Below, piece by piece: positions 1-5,533 of a DNA stretch of 14,307 nucleotides. Position 1 is the first letter of the stretch. Every line of letters begins with the position of its first letter. The notes below the pieces were generated by a model, which did not search any database, was not told where the DNA came from, and saw only the letters and a list, made by a program, of their open reading frames with translations. The position numbers and the translations under genes are program-made. Source of the stretch: an uncultured Candidatus Altimarinota bacterium (GTDB lineage Bacteria > Patescibacteriota > Gracilibacteria > UBA4473); NCBI GenBank assembly GCA_938021445.1, contig CALIGR010000030.1, positions 1 to 14,307 on the forward strand, given 5' to 3'.

Positions 1-405
1 ATCAAGTTGATCTCGCTCCCAGAGTCTCATGGCAACTAAGACTTGGTCGTTTCTAGATCGGCCAGTGTGGATTTTTTTGCCCGTTTCGCCCAGTGAATCA
101 ATTAAGAAGTTTTCAATAGCGGTGTGCCCGTCTTCATCGGATCTTGTGATTTCAAACTCTTTTTTCTTATGTAGTGTGAGAATCTGATTGAGTATTTTTT
201 TGAGATCTTCTAGTTCTTTTTTATCAAGTATATTAATTTGATGAAGTCCTTCAGCGTGAGCGATAGATGCCTGCACGTCATAAGGGATAAGGGCTTGGTC
301 CAAAATGTAATCTTCACCGACGGTGAATTTTTCTACTAGTTTGTAGAGACCCGCCGTTGGCGTGTCTTTTGCTAAATCGGTTGTGGTTTTTTGCCAGATT
401 TTCAT
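1..405 (-). CDS. argH: Argininosuccinate lyase, N-terminal part (runs off left edge)
   Basis: Final step of arginine synthesis: cleaves argininosuccinate to arginine and fumarate in the cytoplasm. Reading the minus strand from ATG at 405 gives 135 in-frame codons to the window edge without a stop. The translation carries the family N-terminal signatures: DVQASIAHAEGL near residues 43-54, EDGHTAIENFL near 91-101, and the substrate-binding TGRSRNDQV near 114-122. The rest of the enzyme (usually about 450 residues) lies outside the window. It reads away from the membrane-protein gene that begins 33 bases upstream on the other strand, so it is not part of the argF-argG transcript. Its promoter would have to lie inside that neighbouring gene; I could not identify it with confidence, and no Shine-Dalgarno site precedes the ATG. 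The identification is firm. Confidence 0.96.
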   Translation of the reverse strand, partial: MKIWQKTTTDLAKDTPTAGLYKLVEKFTVGEDYILDQALIPYDVQASIAHAEGLHQINILDKKELEDLKKILNQILTLHKKKEFEITRSDEDGHTAIENFLIDSLGETGKKIHTGRSRNDQVLVAMRLWERDQLD

Positions 406-438
406 GAAATTTTTTCAAAGTTAATTAGGGTGTTCTTG

Positions 439-1134
439 ATGGAAGCTTGGGTCGAATTTTTACTGCTTATGATTCCCTTCTTGGGGATAATCCTCGTCGC
501 GCTTTGGCGACTGGTGAGGTATATCCGAAAGCGACGACAGGAAGGGGAAGGGGTGGTTCGTTTTGCATGGGAGATGGCGACGCTGCCTTTTTCTTTTTCA
601 AAGATTTTTTTAAGAAATCAGAAGGAGTCTCAATTGCCGCTTTATTTTCAGTACTTTTTGAAGCTTACTCGGTTTTGTAGTCGTATTCCTTACTTTCACT
701 TTTTCCCCAAATTTGTGGTGGCGACGGTTTCCGAGTTTTTGATTTATGGTATCACAGGCGAGCCATTATTGACCGCGCTTATATTTGTCTGGAGTATGTC
801 ATTTTTTATTTTGATTACGATTGTAGAGTCTATGTATGGAGAATTTGAGGAAGAAGTGATTACGTTGGCTAATAAGATTTTTCTCTACACCGTTTCAGTG
901 CTCACGATGCTGGCTTTAGGCGCTTGGTTTTTTGGCTGGGAAACGCTAGAGCCTTTGCTGGATAATTCTTTCTTAAATTTTATGGCTGACTTTGCGAGCT
1001 GGTTTAATGTTCAAATTTTAGCCCTTATCAACTTTGCATGGGGGATGCCCGTTTTAGGAAAAATATTAATTTTAGGCGTCTTTGGTCTTTATGTTTACAG
1101 CTCGCTTTATCTTTCAAAACGGGGGATAAAGTAG
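439..1134 (+). CDS. Unrecognised multi-pass membrane protein
   Basis: I do not recognise this family. From ATG 439 it is 231 residues. Hydrophobic stretches suited to membrane helices lie near residues 6-28, 108-130, 146-168 and 205-224, with a possible further one near 90-104. A strongly basic segment (RYIRKRRQ, about 27-34) directly after the first helix suggests that this side is cytoplasmic. A charged loop (GEFEEE, 134-139) separates the second and third strong helices. The frame stays open back to a TTG at 391 inside argH, but I prefer ATG 439, because a weak AGGG sits 8 bases before it and the hydrophobic segment begins at once. GTG 430 is another option. A perfect hairpin with a T-tract follows the stop, supporting expression as a single gene. 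Function unknown. Confidence 0.72.
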   Translation: MEAWVEFLLLMIPFLGIILVALWRLVRYIRKRRQEGEGVVRFAWEMATLPFSFSKIFLRNQKESQLPLYFQYFLKLTRFCSRIPYFHFFPKFVVATVSEFLIYGITGEPLLTALIFVWSMSFFILITIVESMYGEFEEEVITLANKIFLYTVSVLTMLALGAWFFGWETLEPLLDNSFLNFMADFASWFNVQILALINFAWGMPVLGKILILGVFGLYVYSSLYLSKRGIK

Positions 1135-1166
1135 AGGGACGGATCGTATCCGTCCCTTACTTTTTT
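1135..1166 (+). terminator. Intrinsic terminator between convergent genes
   Basis: A perfect 10-base-pair inverted repeat, AGGGACGGAT / ATCCGTCCCT, with a 3-base loop (CGT) fills 1135-1157. TAC and then six T (1161-1166) follow on the plus strand. It starts directly after the stop of the plus-strand membrane gene. The stem touches the stop codon of the minus-strand lysE-family gene, so it could also end the arginine operon transcript, although the minus-strand tail (TCTACTTT) is a poorer U-tract. Confidence 0.85.
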
Positions 1167-1783
1167 AGACTTATCAGGTTTTTGGAGCCAAAGAAGATTA
1201 AGACAATTCCGATAGTCTGCTCAAGTGTTTTTAGATGTTTTTTGAGAAAGTTTTGAATGCGTTTCATCGTGAAGATATTGGCGATGAGCCCAAGCCAGAG
1301 CATTGTATTTAGAGGTAGGAGAAAACAGATCAGTAATTTTATTCCTAGACTGGTTTCCGGGGGAAGCAAGATGGCAAAGACACTGACAAAGGCAAGAAGT
1401 GGTTCGATGTTGAGAACGTTTGCAATGGCTCCCATTTTGAATGCCTCAGTTTTAGAAATATTCCCAGATTTTTTGCTTTCCTCAACCGTCAGATTTTTTG
1501 CATTTTTTACAAAGTGATGCCCCAAGTAAATTAGATATACGGCGCCCAAGGTTTTAATGAGAGCGAGCGCGTCTGGATACTGACTGATTAAAATGCTCAA
1601 TCCCGCCATGGCGAGCAGGCAGTGACAGAAAGTTACAAACCCAATTCCGAGGACGGTGTAGTATCCAATTTTTTTTGAGTACTTAAGCGCATTCCGTGTA
1701 ACGATCGCAAAGTCTTGCCCAGGGGTTAAAATAGAAAGAAAATCAATAAGGGCGATGGTGAGGATGAGCGTGAAAGTGGTCAT
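1157..1783 (-). CDS. LysE/RhtB-family amino-acid exporter
   Basis: A 208-residue inner-membrane transporter of the LysE/RhtB family, whose known members export lysine, arginine, homoserine, threonine or related compounds. The family signature TPGQDFAIVTRNA lies at residues 20-32, and about six hydrophobic segments follow over the usual family length. It is the last gene of the arginine operon, with only 5 bases between the argG stop and its ATG, so it is almost certainly co-transcribed with argF and argG and under the same leader. No Shine-Dalgarno site is visible. The family cannot be narrowed to a substrate from sequence alone. Context points to arginine or a pathway intermediate, but induction during arginine shortage would be paradoxical for an arginine exporter. 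Family call firm; substrate unknown. Confidence 0.9.
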   Translation of the reverse strand: MTTFTLILTIALIDFLSILTPGQDFAIVTRNALKYSKKIGYYTVLGIGFVTFCHCLLAMAGLSILISQYPDALALIKTLGAVYLIYLGHHFVKNAKNLTVEESKKSGNISKTEAFKMGAIANVLNIEPLLAFVSVFAILLPPETSLGIKLLICFLLPLNTMLWLGLIANIFTMKRIQNFLKKHLKTLEQTIGIVLIFFGSKNLISLKK

Positions 1784-1788
1784 GGTGT

Positions 1789-3063
1789 TTAGTTTTTATT
1801 AAGTTCAGATTCCCAATCGTACATTCCGAAGGCTGTTTTTTGAGGGAGGTTCCAGAGCTCGATGAATCCAGCGGAGGCGTTTTGGTTAAAGTCAGCGGAT
1901 TTGTTAAACGTGGCTAAGTTTTCATCAAAAAGTGAGTGAGGTGAAGTGCAAGAAAGGACCTGCGCCTGTCCTTTGTATAATTTTATTTTCACACTTCCGG
2001 TGACTTTTTTATTCATACTGTTTTGGAAAGCGTGAATGTGATACATCACTGGGTCATACCATTTAGCTGCGTAAGTAAGGTAAGCCCACTTGGTATCCAT
2101 CAAGACTTTGAGCTCGTTTTCTTCTCTGGTTGAGACGAGTTTCTCAAGTTTTTTATGCGCTTCTATGAGTATGGTGGCGCCTGGGTTTTCATAAACCCCT
2201 CTGACCTTGAGTCCTACAAATCTATCCTCGACAAGCGTGAAGACTCCGACGCCGTGCACCGATCCTATTTGGTTGCATTGAGCGATAAGATTCATGAGCT
2301 TGTCTTTCTTTCCGTTGATGGAAACTGGGACGCCTTTGTGAAATTCAATTTCTAAAATTTCAGATTTATCAGGCGCTTTTTCTGGCATATTTGCCCACTG
2401 AAGAATGTCTTCATATTTGGGGCTCATTTCTGGGTTTTCTATCTCTCCACCTTCCCCCGTATTGCCCCACATGTTTTCATCATAAGAGTACGGTTTTGCG
2501 GAGGTCTGTTTTACGGGGATGCCGTTTTTCTTACAAAACTCAATCTGCTCGTCTCTTCCCATAGACCATTCTCTGACGGGAGCGATGGTTTTAATTTTTG
2601 GATTAAGGGTCGTGATATAGCCTTCAAATCTGACTTGGTCATTTCCTTTTCCAGTACAGCCATGAGCGACGACTTCACAGTTGTATTTCTCAGCCATTTT
2701 TACCGCGACTTTTGAGATCATGACTCTTCCAAGCGGAGTGGAGAGAGCGTATCCACCTTGGTAGTCAGCGTTGGATTTGATAGCTTCACTGAGGAATATG
2801 TCAGCGAATTCTTCTTTAGCGTCATAGACGATCGCCTCTTTGGCGCCGAGATTGAGAGCTTTTTGCTTTATCTCTGACAGGTTGTCAGCGGTCTGTCCAA
2901 GATCAATAGTCAGCGCGATGACTTCGCACTTATACTCGTCTTGGATCCACTTGAGCATTGTTGAGGTGTCCAGTCCTCCAGAGTAGAGGAGGAGGCAAGT
3001 TTTGAACGAGCCTTTGGCGGCTTCGTGACTAGCGGTTTTGGTGTAGGTTGATTGTGATTGCAT
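1789..3063 (-). CDS. argG: Argininosuccinate synthase
   Basis: Joins citrulline and aspartate with ATP to give argininosuccinate, the penultimate step of arginine synthesis, in the cytoplasm. At 424 residues it fits the family range. The N-type ATP pyrophosphatase loop YSGGLDTS is at residues 27-34. The conserved HGCTGKGNDQVRFE is at 134-147. SYDENMWG (193-200) matches the family SxDENLWG motif. The first 20 residues before the core strand look like a short polar extension, and no alternative start lies closer to it. It sits third in the operon, 46 bases after argF and 5 bases before the LysE-family gene. The 46-base gap is AT-rich and shows no convincing separate promoter or ribosome-binding site. 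Confidence 0.97.
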   Translation of the reverse strand: MQSQSTYTKTASHEAAKGSFKTCLLLYSGGLDTSTMLKWIQDEYKCEVIALTIDLGQTADNLSEIKQKALNLGAKEAIVYDAKEEFADIFLSEAIKSNADYQGGYALSTPLGRVMISKVAVKMAEKYNCEVVAHGCTGKGNDQVRFEGYITTLNPKIKTIAPVREWSMGRDEQIEFCKKNGIPVKQTSAKPYSYDENMWGNTGEGGEIENPEMSPKYEDILQWANMPEKAPDKSEILEIEFHKGVPVSINGKKDKLMNLIAQCNQIGSVHGVGVFTLVEDRFVGLKVRGVYENPGATILIEAHKKLEKLVSTREENELKVLMDTKWAYLTYAAKWYDPVMYHIHAFQNSMNKKVTGSVKIKLYKGQAQVLSCTSPHSLFDENLATFNKSADFNQNASAGFIELWNLPQKTAFGMYDWESELNKN

Positions 3064-3109
3064 GGTTAGGTTTTGATTAGTTGATGAGTCAGTAATTTTT
3101 TAAAGTGTG

Positions 3110-4054
3110 TTACTCGGGTTTTAAAAAGTGATGGAAAACGCCAAGGCTCGAAACCATTCGATTTTTGGCTTGTTGGTAGACGAGTGAGGTTGGCGAATCA
3201 ATAACTTCGTCGGTCACTTCGATCCCTCGGTGTGCCGGGAGACAGTGCATAAAGTAGGTTGTTTTTCCAGTAAGATCGATAAGCGTTTTATTGACCTGGT
3301 AGGGAGTGAATGTTTTAATTTTTTCATCGTATTCAGCTTCTTCTCCCATGGAGACAAAAGTATCTGAATAGATCACATCACTCCCAGGCAGGATATCTTT
3401 AGGATCAATGTGATGCTTAAAATTCGTATTAGATTCTTGGGCTAATTTTTCAAAATACTGAAGCTGCGCTCCTGACCAATAGTAATTTTTTGGTCCGGTA
3501 AACTGCATTGGATAGCCAAGTTTCAATCCCATCTCGATGAGGGAGTAGGCGACATTGTTACGGTCCCCAACAAAGGTGATAGTTGGCTTTGAGTGTTTTC
3601 CAAAGACCTGCTGAATTGTCAGAAAATCAGCCAAGGCCTGCATGGGATGATGCTGATCACAGAGAGCATTGATAATTGGGACTTCGCTGTGTTGGGCCAG
3701 AGTCTGTAGAGTCTGGTGATCAAAGACACGAGCAAAGACCGCGTCACACCATTGGTTTACATTTTTCATGGTGTCTTTTAGGTCTTCTCTTTTTCCTGAA
3801 GGATCATGCCCAGCGGCGTGAAGTATTTTGCCGCCAAAGAAACTAGGAGCTTCAACGTGTATGACGCTTCCGCCGAGTTTGTTGATGGCGACTTCGGTCC
3901 CAACTTTGGTCCGCAGTGATGGTTTCTCAAAAGCAAAAAGAATGTTTTTACCCTTAAGGGGGTCGCTTACGTTTTTGGCATAAAGTGCCTGACTTTGGTC
4001 TAGGATTTGCTGAAGTTCGTTGGCATCGAAATCGGTAATAGTAAGAAAGTGCAT
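3110..4054 (-). CDS. argF: Ornithine carbamoyltransferase
   Basis: Transfers the carbamoyl group from carbamoyl phosphate to ornithine, giving citrulline. It is 314 residues, the normal length. The carbamoyl-phosphate loop is SLRTK at residues 46-50 (usual form STRTR). HHPMQA at 135-140 corresponds to the HPxQ motif, and HCLPAHRG is at 270-277. The ornithine-side loop DTFVSMG (231-237) is the classical SMG form, which argues for ornithine rather than N-acetyl- or N-succinyl-ornithine as substrate. It follows the GNAT-like gene by 37 bases and precedes argG by 46, all in one direction. No Shine-Dalgarno site is visible before the ATG. Under the arginine leader it should be expressed when charged tRNA-Arg is scarce. 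Confidence 0.95.
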   Translation of the reverse strand: MHFLTITDFDANELQQILDQSQALYAKNVSDPLKGKNILFAFEKPSLRTKVGTEVAINKLGGSVIHVEAPSFFGGKILHAAGHDPSGKREDLKDTMKNVNQWCDAVFARVFDHQTLQTLAQHSEVPIINALCDQHHPMQALADFLTIQQVFGKHSKPTITFVGDRNNVAYSLIEMGLKLGYPMQFTGPKNYYWSGAQLQYFEKLAQESNTNFKHHIDPKDILPGSDVIYSDTFVSMGEEAEYDEKIKTFTPYQVNKTLIDLTGKTTYFMHCLPAHRGIEVTDEVIDSPTSLVYQQAKNRMVSSLGVFHHFLKPE

Positions 4055-4091
4055 GAGGATGATTTTTTATAGTTTAAATTTTAAAATTTTG

Positions 4092-4526
4092 TTAGGGACT
4101 GCGCCCTAATACCACAAATTGACGGTCGTCTTGGACTCTTGGGAACCACGGTGGAAATGCAGTTATTTGACCATCAGTTACTTTTTGAAATTTTTGAGCG
4201 GTTTCGAAGCTGGATGTAACGGCACACATATTGAGTGTGTCTAAAGTCTTAGATTTATAACTTTCGGCTTCTCTCAGTAGTAACTTCAGGACGCTTTGGT
4301 TTGAGTAGACCGATCCAAGCTCTGACCATTCGGAAGCGAGTGTTGGTTTGACCTGACAGAATCCAGCGACGTTTTGATCTGGGTCCAAAATAACCTGCCA
4401 TCGCTCACAGCTTCTTAAAATATCAATAGCTTCGATCTGGATCATTTTCCCATGGCTCCCGTTTTGGGATATGAGCTCGCTCATGTGTGTAGCAAGTTGA
4501 GGTGTTTCTGGTTTTATAATAGTCAT
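4092..4526 (-). CDS. Degenerate GNAT-like protein, first gene of the arginine operon
   Basis: A 144-residue protein with a faint but recognisable GNAT acetyltransferase layout. RSCERWQVILDPDQNVAGFC (about 38-57) fits strands 2-3, EWSELGSVY (about 66-74) fits strand 4, LKLLLREAESY fits the following helix, and LNMCAVTSSFETAQKFQKV fits strand 5 and the C-terminal helix that ends family members. The position in an arginine operon and the layout recall short ArgA-type N-acetylglutamate synthases. The acetyl-CoA pyrophosphate loop (R/Q-x-x-G-x-G/A) that should follow strand 4 is missing: only SNQS is present there. It may therefore be a non-catalytic relative, a binding protein, or an unrelated fold. 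It starts 17 bases after the U-tract of the arginine attenuator and is the first gene controlled by it. Confidence 0.6.
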   Translation of the reverse strand: MTIIKPETPQLATHMSELISQNGSHGKMIQIEAIDILRSCERWQVILDPDQNVAGFCQVKPTLASEWSELGSVYSNQSVLKLLLREAESYKSKTLDTLNMCAVTSSFETAQKFQKVTDGQITAFPPWFPRVQDDRQFVVLGRSP

Positions 4527-4543
4527 CGTTTGGTTTCAAAATT

Positions 4544-4614
4544 AAAAAAATCTCAGAGATCCCGGTTGAGCTTTTTGAAACACAAAAAAACCACTGGGGA
4601 TCATTATCTCCGAG
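4544..4614 (-). terminator. Attenuator terminator of the arginine operon
   Basis: On the minus strand CTCGGAGAT (4614-4606) pairs with ATCTCTGAG (4560-4552), 9 pairs with one G-U. One A follows, then seven U (4550-4544). The enclosed loop can extend the hairpin: CCC 4599-4597 with GGG 4563-4561, GGTT 4592-4589 with AACC 4567-4564, and TTTTTG 4588-4583 with CAAAAA 4577-4572 around a 5-base loop. It lies 17 bases before the first structural gene and after the Arg-rich leader ORF. Its 5' arm is the same segment the antiterminator needs, so the two folds exclude each other. Confidence 0.85.
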
Positions 4615-4674
4615 CAGCTTTTGGTTTAGACGAAATTAAAATAAAGGCTAAATTACCGCTCGGAAGAGGAGCGG
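4608..4674 (-). promoter_or_regulatory. Arginine attenuator: anti-antiterminator and antiterminator segments
   Basis: Two competing pairings precede the terminator on the minus strand. The first is CCGCTC (4674-4669) with GAGCGG (4661-4656), 7-base loop; it lies over the third and fourth Arg codons and the end of the leader ORF. The second is TTCCGAGCGGT (4665-4655) with GCTGCTCGGAG (4618-4608), 11 continuous pairs of which 3 are G-U; it uses the 3' half of the first hairpin and the 5' arm of the terminator. A ribosome stalled at the Arg codons would cover the first segment and release the second for antitermination. A ribosome that reaches the stop codon would cover the second segment and let the terminator form. 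Confidence 0.82.
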
Positions 4675-4709
4675 CGGCGACGTACGTTTGTCGTTTGCGT
4701 ATTTAGCAT
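4653..4709 (-). CDS. Arg-rich leader peptide of the arginine operon
   Basis: An 18-codon ORF, MLNTQTTNVRRRRSSSER, starting at ATG 4709 and ending in TAA at 4653-4655. Codons 10-13 are four Arg codons in a row (CGT CGC CGC CGC), and codon 18, just before the stop, is a fifth (CGG). It begins about 2-6 bases after the predicted transcription start and lies between the promoter and a terminator that can be displaced by an antiterminator. Its role would be to sense charged tRNA-Arg: slow translation through the Arg run switches the downstream RNA to the antiterminated form and allows transcription of the GNAT-like gene, argF, argG and the LysE-family gene. The peptide itself probably has no other function. 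Sequence facts are certain; the regulatory role is inference from the layout. Confidence 0.88.
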   Translation of the reverse strand: MLNTQTTNVRRRRSSSER

Positions 4710-4719
4710 TTCGATAAGG

Positions 4720-4748
4720 ACTTTATTTTGTTTTTGTGAGCTTGTCAA
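4720..4748 (-). promoter_or_regulatory. Promoter of the arginine operon
   Basis: On the minus strand a perfect -35 box TTGACA (4748-4743) is followed after 17 bases by TAAAGT (4725-4720), which matches the -10 consensus at four of six positions. The leader-peptide ATG begins 10 bases after the -10 box, predicting a 5' untranslated region of only a few bases. Confidence 0.8.
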
Positions 4749-4765
4749 AAAAAAGACAGAGAACC

Positions 4766-4793
4766 TTGTAAATCTAATAAAAAGTTTTATTTT
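4766..4793 (+). promoter_or_regulatory. Possible promoter of the AviRa-like gene
   Basis: TTGTAA (4766-4771), a 16-base spacer and TATTTT (4788-4793), each matching consensus at four of six positions, end 8 bases before ATG 4802. The region also holds a palindrome, AATAAAA-AG-TTTTATT (4776-4791), in very AT-rich sequence. It is weaker than the other promoters and is proposed mainly because the short distance to the ATG repeats the pattern seen elsewhere in the window. Confidence 0.4.
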
Positions 4794-4801
4794 AGTTCAA
4801 C

Positions 4802-5533
4802 ATGAGGCAAGACGAATTCATAAGATCGGGAGGAGCTTTTCACTTTCGTGAGGAAACACCAAGAGTTAGTCCTGGGGTTTTAAGGGAGATACGTCGGAAA
4901 CTTCAGGATTTTTTTGAGAAGGGGGACCTGAATATTTATGACCCGTTTTGTGGTAACGGCAGTATTCCTGTTATTTTTTCCTTGTATATGAGAGATGCAG
5001 TTGCTCGATTATATGCTTCAGATGTAGATTCAGATTCGGTGGCAATGACAACTAAAAATTTAGAGAGAACGAGTTTGGATGGTTTAAAAGCTCAGTTGGA
5101 AGAAGGGGGTATTTCATTTGAAGGACACGAGAGGCTCGGAGCAAAAATAGAAGCTCTTAGAGCTTATTTAGTAGAAAAAGAACTAAAAAATCCAATAAGG
5201 TCTCAAGTCTTTTGGAGCAATATTGTCACTCAGCGTCCAGGAGCTATGGAAGATGAGACTCTAGATTTAGTCTGTACGGACCCACCTTACGATGAAAATT
5301 GTGAGTGGGGACAAGTGGGGACTCTTGGAGCTGAAGAATCTTTGCGTAATGCACTTGGAAATATAAGACCTAAAATGAAAGATGATGGCCGGTTGTGTAT
5401 GCTTGCAAGTAGCTCTTCAAATTTAGCTGCGGATATACTAAGTGAGCATTCTGGCTTTAGAATACTGTCCCAGACAAGCCCTAGAATGACTATGGAATCG
5501 GGGAGAGAAATTCTTATGGCTAAGGCTTTTTAG
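4802..5533 (+). CDS. AviRa-like 23S rRNA methyltransferase
   Basis: A 243-residue Rossmann-fold SAM-dependent methyltransferase that I place with AviRa, the Streptomyces 23S rRNA guanosine methyltransferase that confers avilamycin (orthosomycin) resistance. Visible motifs are IYDPFCGNGSIPV (45-57, SAM loop), ASDVDSDSVAMTTKNL (72-87, acidic end of strand 2, very like the AviRa ASDVD...AxKNL), a helical insertion (about 90-130) with ERLG and EALRAY, and CTDPPYDENCEW (158-169, motif IV DPPY). Start at ATG 4802 directly follows a possible promoter, with no Shine-Dalgarno site. It stands alone between the two minus-strand amino-acid operons, and its stop overlaps the end of proA by 4 bases. Its codons look more AT-rich than those of its neighbours. 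The exact target base is unknown; a protein or DNA target cannot be excluded. Confidence 0.78.
   Translation: MRQDEFIRSGGAFHFREETPRVSPGVLREIRRKLQDFFEKGDLNIYDPFCGNGSIPVIFSLYMRDAVARLYASDVDSDSVAMTTKNLERTSLDGLKAQLEEGGISFEGHERLGAKIEALRAYLVEKELKNPIRSQVFWSNIVTQRPGAMEDETLDLVCTDPPYDENCEWGQVGTLGAEESLRNALGNIRPKMKDDGRLCMLASSSSNLAADILSEHSGFRILSQTSPRMTMESGREILMAKAF

Noticed and set aside
391..438. Upstream TTG/GTG starts extending the membrane protein into argH
   Set aside because: The extra residues are not hydrophobic and overlap argH on the other strand; ATG 439 follows an AGGG and begins the membrane segment.
467..568. A minus-strand 33-codon ORF upstream of argH containing several Pro and Arg codons (RR twice), a possible second leader peptide
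   Set aside because: It lies wholly inside the plus-strand membrane gene, has no clear promoter, and no competing hairpins or U-tract lie between it and argH.
4544..4709. T-box or riboswitch in the long arginine leader
   Set aside because: No T-box consensus is seen; the Arg-rich ORF and three exclusive stems explain the region better.
4776..4791. AATAAAA-AG-TTTTATT palindrome considered as an ARG box for ArgR
   Set aside because: It does not match the ARG-box pattern beyond AT-richness, lies upstream of the arg -35 box, and may simply be low-complexity promoter sequence.
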